From Vibrio chagasii (lineage in GTDB: Bacteria > Pseudomonadota > Gammaproteobacteria > Enterobacterales > Vibrionaceae), in NCBI RefSeq assembly GCF_024347355.1, contig NZ_AP025466.1:1488001-1552000 (forward strand): a stretch of 64,000 nt of DNA. Reading direction: 5' to 3'. Of this stretch, positions 38,973-47,268 are shown piece after piece. The notes below the pieces were generated by a model that was given only the letters and a program-made list of their open reading frames with translations, did no database searches and was not told the origin of the DNA. The stretch's first letter is position 1; each line of letters starts with the position of its first letter. The translations under genes were made by a program, and so were the position numbers.

Positions 38973-39350
38973 TTAACTGTAGGTTAGCTCGAAAGGTAAA
39001 CATGGTGTGCCTTGGTGGTATTTAAGCTGCCAACCAGCCTCAGTCAAAACCCATATAGAGCAACGTTTGGCATAGTTACTCACATCACCAAGTTCACTTA
39101 CCAAAGCAGTATGATATTTTAGTAAGTGTACCGAAGGGCTTAGTAAAAGGCATTCGTAGTTTTGTGAGTGAATTTTTGAGGTGGAAGGTTCCTCTGCTCT
39201 CATCATTTTGACGATAGACATAAAGTCATAGCTATCGCCACTGCGACCGACTTCAGAAAAATCGGGATGTATTAAACGCTTAATATCATTGTTGTTTTGT
39301 CGAACTTCATATTGATGAAGATCGATTTCTTGCTGAATTAAAATGTCCAA
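38973..39350 (-). CDS. NTF2-like (DUF4440-type) small protein
   Basis: 125-residue protein resembling the DUF4440/SnoaL-like NTF2 fold: an N-terminal helix (MDILIQQEIDLHQYEVRQNNNDIKRLIHPDF), then the DFSEVGRSGDSYDF segment typical of DUF4440 and alternating strands ending with LTEAGWQLKYHQGTPCL. Some members are enzymes, others only bind ligands. No signal peptide. The function cannot be read. Confidence 0.78.
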   Translation of the reverse strand: MDILIQQEIDLHQYEVRQNNNDIKRLIHPDFSEVGRSGDSYDFMSIVKMMRAEEPSTSKIHSQNYECLLLSPSVHLLKYHTALVSELGDVSNYAKRCSIWVLTEAGWQLKYHQGTPCLPFELTYS

Positions 39351-39460
39351 TAGAGCTCCCTAGCGTAGATTTCAAATTACCAGTTATCATGTTACGTATC
39401 ATCCCTAGAAGCATTGTATAGAGTGCTTAGGGGCTTCGAGGCTTGGTAATAAGCGTTTTG

Positions 39461-39871
39461 TTATAGAGTGTTTCCATTTACTAACGACCAGTGGTGTGGC
39501 ATTAATTCACGGATAGTTTTGAACACCAGCTTATTCTCTTTTGTTGAGATAGCTGCTTTAACCTCGCCTCCCCAATGAACCAGTCTTTCTTGGCAGACTC
39601 CACAAGGAGATAGCACCAAAAACTCACTACTCTCGTCTTCTCGACAGATACACAGAGAGTGCGTGACTTTTTCGTTCAATTTATGCGCTTCCAGAAAGGC
39701 GCCGACCTCCATACAAAGAGAAAGTGCATCATTTTTCGTATCGGGAGCAATACTTGTTAAAATTTTGCCTGTTTCCGTTCTTACAGCCGCAGCGCCACCC
39801 CAGCCTCGTGGATACCGTTTTTTAATCAGTTCAACGGCAGCGTGATATAACCCCTGTTCTTCTTGTTCCAT
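39461..39871 (-). CDS. Cytidine deaminase-like zinc enzyme
   Basis: 136-residue enzyme of the cytidine deaminase superfamily. The zinc site is present: CMEVGA (C-x-E, about residues 48-53) and PCGVCQERL (about 93-101; P-C-x-x-C). A GGAAAVRTETGKI strand at about residues 25-37 is as in small homotetrameric cytidine or blasticidin-S deaminases. It probably deaminates a cytosine nucleoside or similar base; the exact substrate is unknown. The stop codon lies in a TATAACAAAACGC context that resembles an integron attC edge, but a matching second half is not found. Confidence 0.85.
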   Translation of the reverse strand: MEQEEQGLYHAAVELIKKRYPRGWGGAAAVRTETGKILTSIAPDTKNDALSLCMEVGAFLEAHKLNEKVTHSLCICREDESSEFLVLSPCGVCQERLVHWGGEVKAAISTKENKLVFKTIRELMPHHWSLVNGNTL

Positions 39872-39902
39872 AGCATCCTCTCCAAGCTGTCATTGTTTGT
39901 AG

Positions 39903-40316
39903 CTAGTGAACGATGACGACCGTTTTCGCCAACTTGTCACCTATTCTCTGTCTCTTTTTACCAAGAATAAAAAATGCGTCGATAATGCCAAGCAATGGTG
40001 ATAGCAAATTGCGAAAGAGTGATTGTGTTAAGCTACAACTTTCTCCTGTAACCGAATCTATAACCGAAATTCCCAGTAGTTTCTTGCCAATACTTTGACC
40101 TCTCGGTAAACCATCAGAAAGTAGGAAGTACGAAGCTGCTATCAAGCTCGCTGACCAACCTGTTATATCTTGAGATAAGCCGATTGAATTACCTAACGAA
40201 AGAAAAAGCATGAATATGATAGCACTAATTAAAGTATCGATGAGCTCCCCTACATAACGACGCCCTGGGCTTGCTAGCTTATGCGCTGTAATTACACTGT
40301 CACTATTGTTTTTCAC
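39903..40316 (-). CDS. RDD-family membrane protein
   Basis: 137-residue inner-membrane protein of the RDD family. It starts with a short cytoplasmic segment (ASPGRRYVGELIDTLISA, with the Arg and Asp that give the family its name), has two to three membrane helices, a loop GLPRGQSIGKKLLGISVID, and a basic C-terminus with KKRQRIGDKLAKTVVI. Members are tied to ion or Na+/H+ exchange in some cases, but the role here is unknown. Confidence 0.85.
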   Translation of the reverse strand: MKNNSDSVITAHKLASPGRRYVGELIDTLISAIIFMLFLSLGNSIGLSQDITGWSASLIAASYFLLSDGLPRGQSIGKKLLGISVIDSVTGESCSLTQSLFRNLLSPLLGIIDAFFILGKKRQRIGDKLAKTVVIVH

Positions 40317-40788
40317 TTTTTCCCTTTATATGAATTGGATATTTGAGTTGCTTGATAATGTCAGGTCCACCTAGCTATGTTTGAGCGCGCTGTGACCTCC
40401 TTGGACGGATACTCTCTAACATACAGGGGCAATTAATTTGGATGATGATCCTGAAAATCGTGATGGTGTTGCCTGTAAAGAATGAACCGCGTAGCCAAAT
40501 ATTAAGCTATTAGCTTTTGTTGTTTTTACTCTTGGTAATATATCTAAAACTTATACTTGTTAGTATTTATTAAACAGACGTCGATGCATGATCGCTTCAC
40601 AAAACGGAATCTCACTATTGAATGGTTGCGTTTTTAGGTGCGCATTTACTTATTGACTTGGTTGTATTTAATTTTTTGATGTTGTAGTGAATATGACTTT
40701 ACGCTGTGACAAGATCGTTCGATTTGAATAGGTGGCTGGTTAATTTATGTCTTTTTATTGTCATTGCTTTATGATTGCTCAGACACAC
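40317..40788. other. Intergenic region with a possible gene remnant
   Basis: About 470 bases, AT-rich, no convincing complete gene. Near 40423-40485 a short stop-bounded frame without a start codon encodes a calcium-loop-like motif, perhaps the tail of a lost gene. A small AAGCTATTAGCTT hairpin lies at about 40503. Confidence 0.5.
40423..40485 (+). pseudogene. Possible remnant of an Excalibur-type calcium-binding domain
   Basis: A frame ending in TGA reads ...NLDDDPENRDGVACKE, which looks like the end of an Excalibur motif (DxDxDGxxCE). An in-frame stop lies just upstream and there is no start codon. It may be the surviving 3' tip of a degraded gene, or chance. Confidence 0.3.
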
Positions 40789-41919
40789 CTAATACCCAGT
40801 CAACTCCATATAGCCTGTACCTGAGTGTGTTCCTTTAATTGAGATTGGACCCTCCCAATAGGGAACCGATAGTGACATTTTTGCTTTTGGGTTGAGTGCC
40901 GAGACTGTCAGTTCTATTTGCTGGCTTGGAATTGAAACCAGCCACTCTGTTGGATAATCGCGCCCATCAATTACTGTTTGTTTGGTTACAGTGAGAGTAA
41001 TGTCTTGCTGTGAAATGGCAGTGCCAGAACCATTTTGCTGCATCAGCCTTGCGTGAGCATAGCTGGCTTCGCCTGTTGCTGAGTTTCGCAGTTGGAATAC
41101 GACTAGGCTCGTTTCATCACTGAGTCTCAGTGCAAACCAATCCCAGCCTTGTTGTGAATCGAGTAAGAACTGCGAGCTCCACTCTCTATCTATCCAACCT
41201 TTGCCTGAAACCTGATGTGTCACGCCATCAATCGTCACGTCGCCTGATACATCGATGAATGGCTGGCTGTAGTAGTAGGATGCGACTTTTCCGTCACCGC
41301 TTTTGGTGCTGTAGCCTTGCTCTCCTTGTTTTTGGTAGGGAGCGTCGCTAGTCAGTGTTAACGAGTAGCCAAACTGCTCTGAGTTAGCATTTAATGTGGC
41401 AGGGAACAAGTCATCAGTAGAAGATGTCCATTGCCAATCATCAAGATAGACGCGAAATGGTGATGTGTTTACGCCTGCCAGTTCAGCTTGATCGCGCGAC
41501 CATTTTTCATCGGCGTAGTGTTTGTCTTCGGTGGTAACGGCACTGTGTGCCATGTAGATCTGCTGGCTTTGCCATGCGGTTAACTTGTTTTGTTCGGCGC
41601 TGTTTTCTGGAGCTGCGGCAAAGCGGAACTGTGTCCATTGTACGCCTAGTGTGTTGCCGTCCTCATCGATGAGGTTGGCTGTTAGGTACCACCACTCATG
41701 ACGGAAACTCGGGTGTGTTTGATGGTCTTCAGGGAAGGTGAGTTCAACGCCTTTAATGACGGGACTGAATTGATCACTCTGCTGTTCGCTGTTCCCGCCG
41801 AGTATTGATCCCATGTCTTGAGCGGAATTCGGATCGACCTTGTCACAACCCCATAGAGATAGCAGACCCAGTGAGAGAGCAGATAGTCTGATTAACTTAC
41901 TTTTCAAGCCAATGTTCAT
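40789..41919 (-). CDS. CrtC/AttH-like lipocalin-fold lipoprotein
   Basis: 376-residue lipoprotein. Signal peptide with lipobox LSLWGC (cysteine at about residue 25). The HPSFRHEWWYLTANL motif (about residues 67-81) and VSGKGWIDREWSSQ (about 214-227) are hallmarks of the carotenoid 1,2-hydratase/AttH lipocalin-like family. No carotenoid genes are near, so a lipid-binding or transport-linked role as in AttH is more likely than CrtC chemistry. The start overlaps the permease gene by one base, so it belongs to a three-gene unit with the ABC ATPase and permease. Confidence 0.88.
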   Translation of the reverse strand: MNIGLKSKLIRLSALSLGLLSLWGCDKVDPNSAQDMGSILGGNSEQQSDQFSPVIKGVELTFPEDHQTHPSFRHEWWYLTANLIDEDGNTLGVQWTQFRFAAAPENSAEQNKLTAWQSQQIYMAHSAVTTEDKHYADEKWSRDQAELAGVNTSPFRVYLDDWQWTSSTDDLFPATLNANSEQFGYSLTLTSDAPYQKQGEQGYSTKSGDGKVASYYYSQPFIDVSGDVTIDGVTHQVSGKGWIDREWSSQFLLDSQQGWDWFALRLSDETSLVVFQLRNSATGEASYAHARLMQQNGSGTAISQQDITLTVTKQTVIDGRDYPTEWLVSIPSQQIELTVSALNPKAKMSLSVPYWEGPISIKGTHSGTGYMELTGY

Positions 41920-44429
41920 TACAACACCTCACTTTGCAAACTAGACACCACAGGCTTACTGACCAAGCGCCATAGAGGAATGAGTGTTGCAATCACAGCC
42001 ACAATAATTGTGATGAAGGAAATACTGAGCGTATCACTCCAATTCCACTGATAATTTAAGCTCCAACCGAAGGCGCGAAGGGTGACGATGTCTGTTAGTA
42101 CGTAGCCAACCATCGCACCAAGTGGGATGGCGATAACCAAAGTAAAGGTCACAAGCACAACGATTTGCCCGAGAACCATCGCCATTAACTTTTTGCGGCT
42201 TATGCCAAGTGCATACAACCGTGCGATAGCGGCCTTACGAGCATCGAGCAGCATGAAACACGCACAGAACAGGCCAATGACGGCAACCATCAAGGTGACG
42301 CCATTTAGTGCGCGTGTAATGGCGAAGGTTTGTGAAAAGATATCTAAAGCGAGGGATTTGATCTGCGCTTGATCGTAGAGCTGACTTGGGTGCAAGTTCA
42401 ATTGCTGGCGCAGCTGTTCGTAGACTTGTTGTTGGTCACCAGAGACTTTAACCCCTAGGCTAGTCGGCAAGTTAGTAAAACCGCTTTCAAGCCATAAATT
42501 AGGGGCAAGCAATACCTCGCCATTGGGTGAGCCGTAGTCGTGGAAAATCGCACCGACGACTAGTGACTTGTTTGGAATAGAGTCGAGCTTAAGTTTGCTG
42601 TTCAAAGACAAACCAAGCTTCACCGCCGTGGGTTCGCTTATCGCAACCAGTTCACCTTGGTGAAAGCGCTGCCAAAAGTTATCTAGCTGCGATTGGAATA
42701 CCATGGTTTGCGCTAATGTATCTTTGTCTTTGGTACCGAGTAACGTGGGCAAACCTTGTAAGTTATCGTCGACATAATATTGCTTATAAACGGTTTCAAC
42801 GTTCTCAAACTGCTCTAATGCACGTTCTACGTTGGCGATTTCGCCTTGAGCCGGGCTCACGTAAATGTCGGCATGCAGCCGCTGTTCTAACCATTGCTTT
42901 AGAGTCGATTCAAAGCTGCCTACTAAGGTATTCATTCCCATATTAGCCGTTACAGCAAGCAGCAGCGCCATCATGGCAAGGGAAAGTGAAGATATGAGCT
43001 CTCGCAACTCAGCAAACAGGTACTGCATCAACCCCGACTGAGTGCGCTGTTCACTCCACTTTGCTAATACGCTGAGCGTTTTAGGCAGATACAAAGGAAT
43101 AGATACCACTAATACACCAAGCCACGCCATGGTGAGGCGGTGATGTTCGCTAAGCCACAAGCCAGCTAATGCGATACCCGTGAGTGTTGTTCCAATAATA
43201 AACAGTTGGTTTTCGTTTGAAGCCTCTGGCGCTTGATAAAAGCCACCATGAGAGGAGAGCGGTTGGTGAATGCGTTGTTTAAAGTGCTGCCAGCAGGCAA
43301 CAAGTGTGGCGGCTAAGGTGAGCAATAAGGCCTGAATTAACCATGACCACTGCCATGTGCCAGGCAGAAGTGTTGCTCCGTAAAGTTGCTCCAGCGTGAT
43401 CGCCACGGTAGGATGGAGCCAGTGGCTTAATTGAATACCCAAAATGAAACCGAGTGCAGCTCCTAGGGTGACCAGAACGGTAAGCTCAATAAGCAAAGCT
43501 GAAAATACCATGCTTGGTGCCACACCGGCTTGCTGAATTTGAACCAGTAGTCGATTACGTTTCAGTAAACTGTATTTCACACCGTTATAAGCGATAAACA
43601 AACCTACCAAGAACGCGAGTAAGCTCATGGCAGTTAAGTTGAGGTGAAAGCTGTCGGTAATTGAGCCGAGATCGGTACTTTGGTTGTTAGTGATCCATTG
43701 CCCTTGTTCTGCGATGAGACTCTGCCAGTTATCTTGTGGTTGGTTCTCGACATTAAAAACGGCGATATAGCTCAGTTGACCTTGTTTGTTGAGCAGTTGT
43801 TGAGCGAATCCTATGTCCATCAGCATTCGACTCCCCAGTTGCCACTCATCAGGCAGCACAACCACTTGGGTAACGATGTCATCGAGGATCAGCGTTTCCA
43901 CTTCGTCTAAGCTTTGATGCTGCGACTGGCTCATCATTACTATGGGCTTGCCTGCTAAGAGTTGAGGTAGGGGAAGTGCATTATCAAAAAGAGATATGCT
44001 TTGTTCGTTCCCTTCGGAGTAGCGAAATCTTGATGTGAGAGCGGCGATGAGCTCACTACCTTGGATTGACCAACGACGTCCTTGCTCGTCTCTCACACGC
44101 CCTTCAATCACAGGTAGTACCGCGCTGAGTCCGTTTTGTCTTAGCTTGAAGTAGAGCGACTCAGGTAGGTAGTTTTGTCCTGCTGGTGGAATGATTAGGT
44201 TCTGAGCCTGAGCGCTCAGTTGTTCGGTGGATTCTGCATAGCTGCGTTTGGCATTCAAGTTGATGGCTTGTACCGCGACAAACAAGGTGACCGCTAGCAC
44301 AATGCCAATCAAGATCGCCGCGGCTTGCAATGGTGACTGACGATAGTGCGCCGCGAATAGGTTTAGCGTGAGTTTGGTGTGCGCAACCTTTAAGTGAGCA
44401 GGCGCGTTAGTAGCATTAGCCTTGAGCAT
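41919..44429 (-). CDS. ABC transporter permease, FtsX-like (AttF/AttG type)
   Basis: 836-residue membrane protein with the layout of a long duplicated FtsX-type permease: N-terminal helix (about residues 36-54), a large periplasmic domain (about 60-260), a four-helix FtsX core (about 265-370), further helices (about 410-500), a second periplasmic domain (about 510-700) and a final FtsX core (about 710-830). Such permeases do not import through a channel but move lipids or lipoproteins or transmit force across the envelope (MacB/LolE superfamily mechanism). It overlaps the ATPase gene by 14 bases and abuts the lipoprotein gene, so the three are one machine. Confidence 0.9.
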   Translation of the reverse strand: MLKANATNAPAHLKVAHTKLTLNLFAAHYRQSPLQAAAILIGIVLAVTLFVAVQAINLNAKRSYAESTEQLSAQAQNLIIPPAGQNYLPESLYFKLRQNGLSAVLPVIEGRVRDEQGRRWSIQGSELIAALTSRFRYSEGNEQSISLFDNALPLPQLLAGKPIVMMSQSQHQSLDEVETLILDDIVTQVVVLPDEWQLGSRMLMDIGFAQQLLNKQGQLSYIAVFNVENQPQDNWQSLIAEQGQWITNNQSTDLGSITDSFHLNLTAMSLLAFLVGLFIAYNGVKYSLLKRNRLLVQIQQAGVAPSMVFSALLIELTVLVTLGAALGFILGIQLSHWLHPTVAITLEQLYGATLLPGTWQWSWLIQALLLTLAATLVACWQHFKQRIHQPLSSHGGFYQAPEASNENQLFIIGTTLTGIALAGLWLSEHHRLTMAWLGVLVVSIPLYLPKTLSVLAKWSEQRTQSGLMQYLFAELRELISSLSLAMMALLLAVTANMGMNTLVGSFESTLKQWLEQRLHADIYVSPAQGEIANVERALEQFENVETVYKQYYVDDNLQGLPTLLGTKDKDTLAQTMVFQSQLDNFWQRFHQGELVAISEPTAVKLGLSLNSKLKLDSIPNKSLVVGAIFHDYGSPNGEVLLAPNLWLESGFTNLPTSLGVKVSGDQQQVYEQLRQQLNLHPSQLYDQAQIKSLALDIFSQTFAITRALNGVTLMVAVIGLFCACFMLLDARKAAIARLYALGISRKKLMAMVLGQIVVLVTFTLVIAIPLGAMVGYVLTDIVTLRAFGWSLNYQWNWSDTLSISFITIIVAVIATLIPLWRLVSKPVVSSLQSEVL

Positions 44430-45126
44430 GAGTCATCTCACTGGCTTGATTTTGGCCTATATGCTTGAGACTTCCATTGTCCAAGACCAGCTGCCTCTGC
44501 ATAAAATCGGCGCATTCAGGGCTGTGCGTCACCAATAATACAGCGGTGTTGCCTTGTGTTGTGATCTCACTTAGTAATCTCATCACCTCCAACCCTGCTT
44601 TATGATCTAGGTTGCCTGTGGGCTCATCTGCAAGCAAAAGTTTAGGTTTATGAGCCAGCGCTCGAGCGATAGCGACACGCTGTTGTTGTCCACCAGATAG
44701 GGCTGATACGTGTCTATTAAGTAGTTTACTGATACCTAATGCTTCGACTAAGTAATCACACCAAGCTCCCCATTTCTGTTGGTTTAAATGCAATGGAAAG
44801 GCGATGTTTTGTTTTACGTTGAGTGGGGTGAGCAGGTTGAACTGCTGAAAAATAACGCCGAGCTTTTGGTGGCGGAAACGACTCCAGTGTTGGTCTTTCC
44901 AAGCTGAGGTATTTTCACCATCGAGCCATAACTCGCCTTCTGAAAGAGGTTCAAAGCCCGCAATTAGATTGAGTAGAGTACTCTTGCCACTGCCGCTTGA
45001 CCCAGTCAAAGCAACGCTGACACCAGTCCCTAGATTGAAGTCGATATTGTCCAGTACTTGATGGCTCTCTTTGCCATCAATAAAGCTCTTACTGGCCTGT
45101 TGCAGTGTGACAACTGGGCTTTCCAT
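44416..45126 (-). CDS. ABC transporter ATPase, LolD/MacB type
   Basis: 236-residue ATPase. Walker A is GSSGSGKST (about residues 42-50), the signature is LSGGQQQR (about 143-150), Walker B is LLLADEPTGNLD (about 165-176), and the H-loop is THSPE. The sequence LADEPTGNLDHKAGLEVMRLL is typical of ATPases paired with FtsX-like permeases. It is the first gene of the three-gene unit with the permease and the AttH-like lipoprotein. Confidence 0.94.
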   Translation of the reverse strand: MESPVVTLQQASKSFIDGKESHQVLDNIDFNLGTGVSVALTGSSGSGKSTLLNLIAGFEPLSEGELWLDGENTSAWKDQHWSRFRHQKLGVIFQQFNLLTPLNVKQNIAFPLHLNQQKWGAWCDYLVEALGISKLLNRHVSALSGGQQQRVAIARALAHKPKLLLADEPTGNLDHKAGLEVMRLLSEITTQGNTAVLLVTHSPECADFMQRQLVLDNGSLKHIGQNQASEMTHAQG

Positions 45127-45464
45127 TTCCTCTCCTTGTAATCAAAAAGCGATTGCCAAAGGTGTTATGTGTTGGCGATTACTATCACGATAGACTCTCT
45201 CAAACTGTAGACGACAATTTCAGAGATTAGAGCGATTTATATCGAATTATTAGTAACTTGTACTTGATTGTTGAAGGAATGGATCAGTTGGTAGCTGGAT
45301 AAGTACCCCCTAAATAGGTTGTTATTCTCTAGGCTCGGTTAGGGTACTCGGGGTTTCTCGCGTTGATTGGCACCTTCTAAGATTATTTATTAATAACTAT
45401 ATTTTTAATTTGTTGTTATGTTATAACATAACCGAAAGTTATTTTTTGATACTCGGTGGGGAAA
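45127..45464. other. Divergent intergenic region between two ABC systems
   Basis: About 340 bases upstream of both the LolD-type ATPase (leftwards) and the FecE-type ATPase (rightwards). The notable feature is the palindrome at 45415-45432, close to the rightward start. The rest is AT-rich without another feature. Confidence 0.6.
45415..45432. promoter_or_regulatory. Perfect 18-bp palindrome, metalloregulator-like operator
   Basis: GTTATGTTATAACATAAC is its own reverse complement. It lies 32 bases before the chosen start of the importer ATPase, in an AT-rich promoter-like stretch, as expected for a repressor site. The ATGTTATAACAT core is reminiscent of Zur boxes, although the gamma-proteobacterial Zur consensus as I recall it has a longer centre. 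The regulator is inferred, not shown. Confidence 0.6.
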
Positions 45465-46274
45465 TTGAATAAACCTGTATTGTCAGTGAAGGGGCTCTGC
45501 GCCAATGGTTTAGCAAACTGGAGGGCGGTCTCGGATGTGACATTTGACGTGAATGATGGGGAGTGTATTGCCATCATTGGGCCGAATGGAAGTGGAAAGT
45601 CTAGCTTACTAAAAGGAATTACAGGCGAGTACAAAGCCGTTGCCGGTGAGATGTTGTTGTCTGGTATCGAACTTGAAAGTCTAGCAAGGCAGCAGGTAGC
45701 GAAAAAGGTCGCGGTGGTTACGCAACATGAGCATGTGGATCCCCGTTTGAGTGTCTCTGAATACGTTGGCTTGGGGCGTACGCCGCACACTTTCTGCTGC
45801 AGTGCGAAAGAGCACAAGCGAGCAGTCAAACAGGCAATGGAAGATGTTGGGCTATTGCATAAAAGCCAACATAGCTTTGGTGAGTTATCGGGTGGTGAAC
45901 AACAACGTGCAAGTATTGCACGAGCATTTGCACAAGAGCCTAGGCTTTTATTGCTAGACGAGCCGACTAACCACCTTGATCCTCTGGCTCGTCTTGAACT
46001 TCTGAGCCTTATTAAACAACGCGGCATTGCATCAGTTGTTGTGCTGCATGATCTGCCCTTAGTCGCCCCATTTGCCGATAAAGTTCTTCTGATGTCTGGC
46101 CAAAAAATGGTCACATTTGCATCGCCAGATACGGTCATTCAAGACCGCTATATGGTGCCCGTTTTTGGATTGCGCGTTTTGTCGTTCAATCACCCCAATA
46201 TGTGCAGCACCATCCATCACTTTGAAGCTGCATCCAATCACTCTAATTTATCTCTAATAGGAGCAGCCCAATGA
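45465..46274 (+). CDS. FecE/BtuD-type ABC importer ATPase
   Basis: About 269-residue ATPase of the iron-chelate/cobalamin importer class. I use a TTG preceded by GGTGGGGA; a GTG three codons earlier is possible but lacks such a site. Walker A is GPNGSGKSS (about residues 36-44), signature LSGGEQQRASIAR (about 143-155), Walker B LLLLDEPTNHLD, then LHDLPLV for the H-loop. The C-terminal 40 residues are longer than usual for FecE and end with a His/Asn-rich stretch (SFNHPNMCSTIHHFEAASNHSN). The next gene overlaps the stop by four bases. Confidence 0.9.
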   Translation: MNKPVLSVKGLCANGLANWRAVSDVTFDVNDGECIAIIGPNGSGKSSLLKGITGEYKAVAGEMLLSGIELESLARQQVAKKVAVVTQHEHVDPRLSVSEYVGLGRTPHTFCCSAKEHKRAVKQAMEDVGLLHKSQHSFGELSGGEQQRASIARAFAQEPRLLLLDEPTNHLDPLARLELLSLIKQRGIASVVVLHDLPLVAPFADKVLLMSGQKMVTFASPDTVIQDRYMVPVFGLRVLSFNHPNMCSTIHHFEAASNHSNLSLIGAAQ

Positions 46275-47233
46275 AGTGGCCTGTAATTTCTAGCCTTTTG
46301 TGTCTTTTACCTTTATCTATTGCCCATGCAACAAGCACTCAATACCCCGTTACGGTAGATAATTGCGGAAGCCCACTAACGATTAAGAAGCACCCTTCGC
46401 GTGCGGTCGTGCATGACATAAACATGGCTGATATGGCATTTGCTCTTGGCCTTCAGGAGGATTTGGTGGGTGTGACGGGCATTACTGGTTGGTACAAGAT
46501 GTCTGGTTCATTCAAACAACGTTTAGGCGATATTCCAGAGCTTTCCCCTAAGTACCCGTCATTAGAAACATTGATTGCCTTGGATGCCGATTTCTTTTTT
46601 GCTGGCTGGAATTACGGGATGAAAGTAGGGGGAGAAGTGACGCCTCAAACACTGAAACCCTATGGAATCGATACCTTAGTGTTGTCGGAAAGCTGTATTC
46701 ATACTCAGAGCCAAAAGCAAGGCGCTACCATGGACCTGCTTTATGATGATATGGAAAAGCTAGGCGTTATTTTCGATAAACAGTCAGAGGCCGAGGCTTT
46801 AGTGAACAGTTGGAAAGAGAGAATTGCAAAAGTCGCTGAACAACAAAAAGCGTCAGGAAAACCTAGTCCCAAAGTCTTTCTGTTTGATTCCGGTGAAGAC
46901 AAGCCTTTTACTTCAGGTAAGTACGGAATACCTAATGCAATGATTGAAGCAGCCGGTGGACAAAATATTACAGGTGATATGGAAGCAAGCTGGGCACGAA
47001 CTTCTTGGGAAAATGTGGCTAGCGCCAACCCGGATGTCATCATTCTTCTCGACTACCAAACTGCAAGTGGCGCCGGTTCGTTGCAACGTTTTCTAGAAGC
47101 TCATCCGTTAATGAAATACACCAATGCGGTGACTGCTGGTCGCTATGTCAAATTGCGTTATGAGCAGCTAACTCCTGGGCCAGCCAATATAGATGCTATT
47201 GAGAAACTTGCAGCCGCGTTTGTTTCTGAATAG
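46271..47233 (+). CDS. FecB/BtuF-type periplasmic binding protein
   Basis: 320-residue periplasmic binding protein. Signal peptide about residues 1-20 (ending AHA). The TroA/BtuF fold is recognisable by two lobes joined by a long helix, RAVVHDINMADMAFALGL at about residues 42-59, LIALDADFFFAGW, and NPDVIILLDYQTA near the end. It binds a metal chelate or corrinoid-like ligand. The start overlaps the ATPase gene by four bases (ATGA), so they are translationally coupled. The permease follows 35 bases later. Ligand class is inferred from family only. Confidence 0.9.
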   Translation: MKWPVISSLLCLLPLSIAHATSTQYPVTVDNCGSPLTIKKHPSRAVVHDINMADMAFALGLQEDLVGVTGITGWYKMSGSFKQRLGDIPELSPKYPSLETLIALDADFFFAGWNYGMKVGGEVTPQTLKPYGIDTLVLSESCIHTQSQKQGATMDLLYDDMEKLGVIFDKQSEAEALVNSWKERIAKVAEQQKASGKPSPKVFLFDSGEDKPFTSGKYGIPNAMIEAAGGQNITGDMEASWARTSWENVASANPDVIILLDYQTASGAGSLQRFLEAHPLMKYTNAVTAGRYVKLRYEQLTPGPANIDAIEKLAAAFVSE

Positions 47234-47268
47234 CAGGCAAGGTTATTATCGAAAAGAGTAGTAGTCTT

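Noticed and set aside
37579..40316. Integron cassette array
   Set aside because: Only one attC-like edge was seen, the gaps of 31 and 56 bases are too short for complete attC sites, and no integrase is in the window.
45415..45432. Fur box
   Set aside because: The palindrome lacks the GATAAT/ATTATC hexamers of a Fur site; it fits another regulator better.
45416..46138. 240-codon open frame on the minus strand
   Set aside because: It lies antisense to the FecE-type ATPase with all its motifs, and its composition (Ser/Arg/Cys-rich) is that of a shadow frame.
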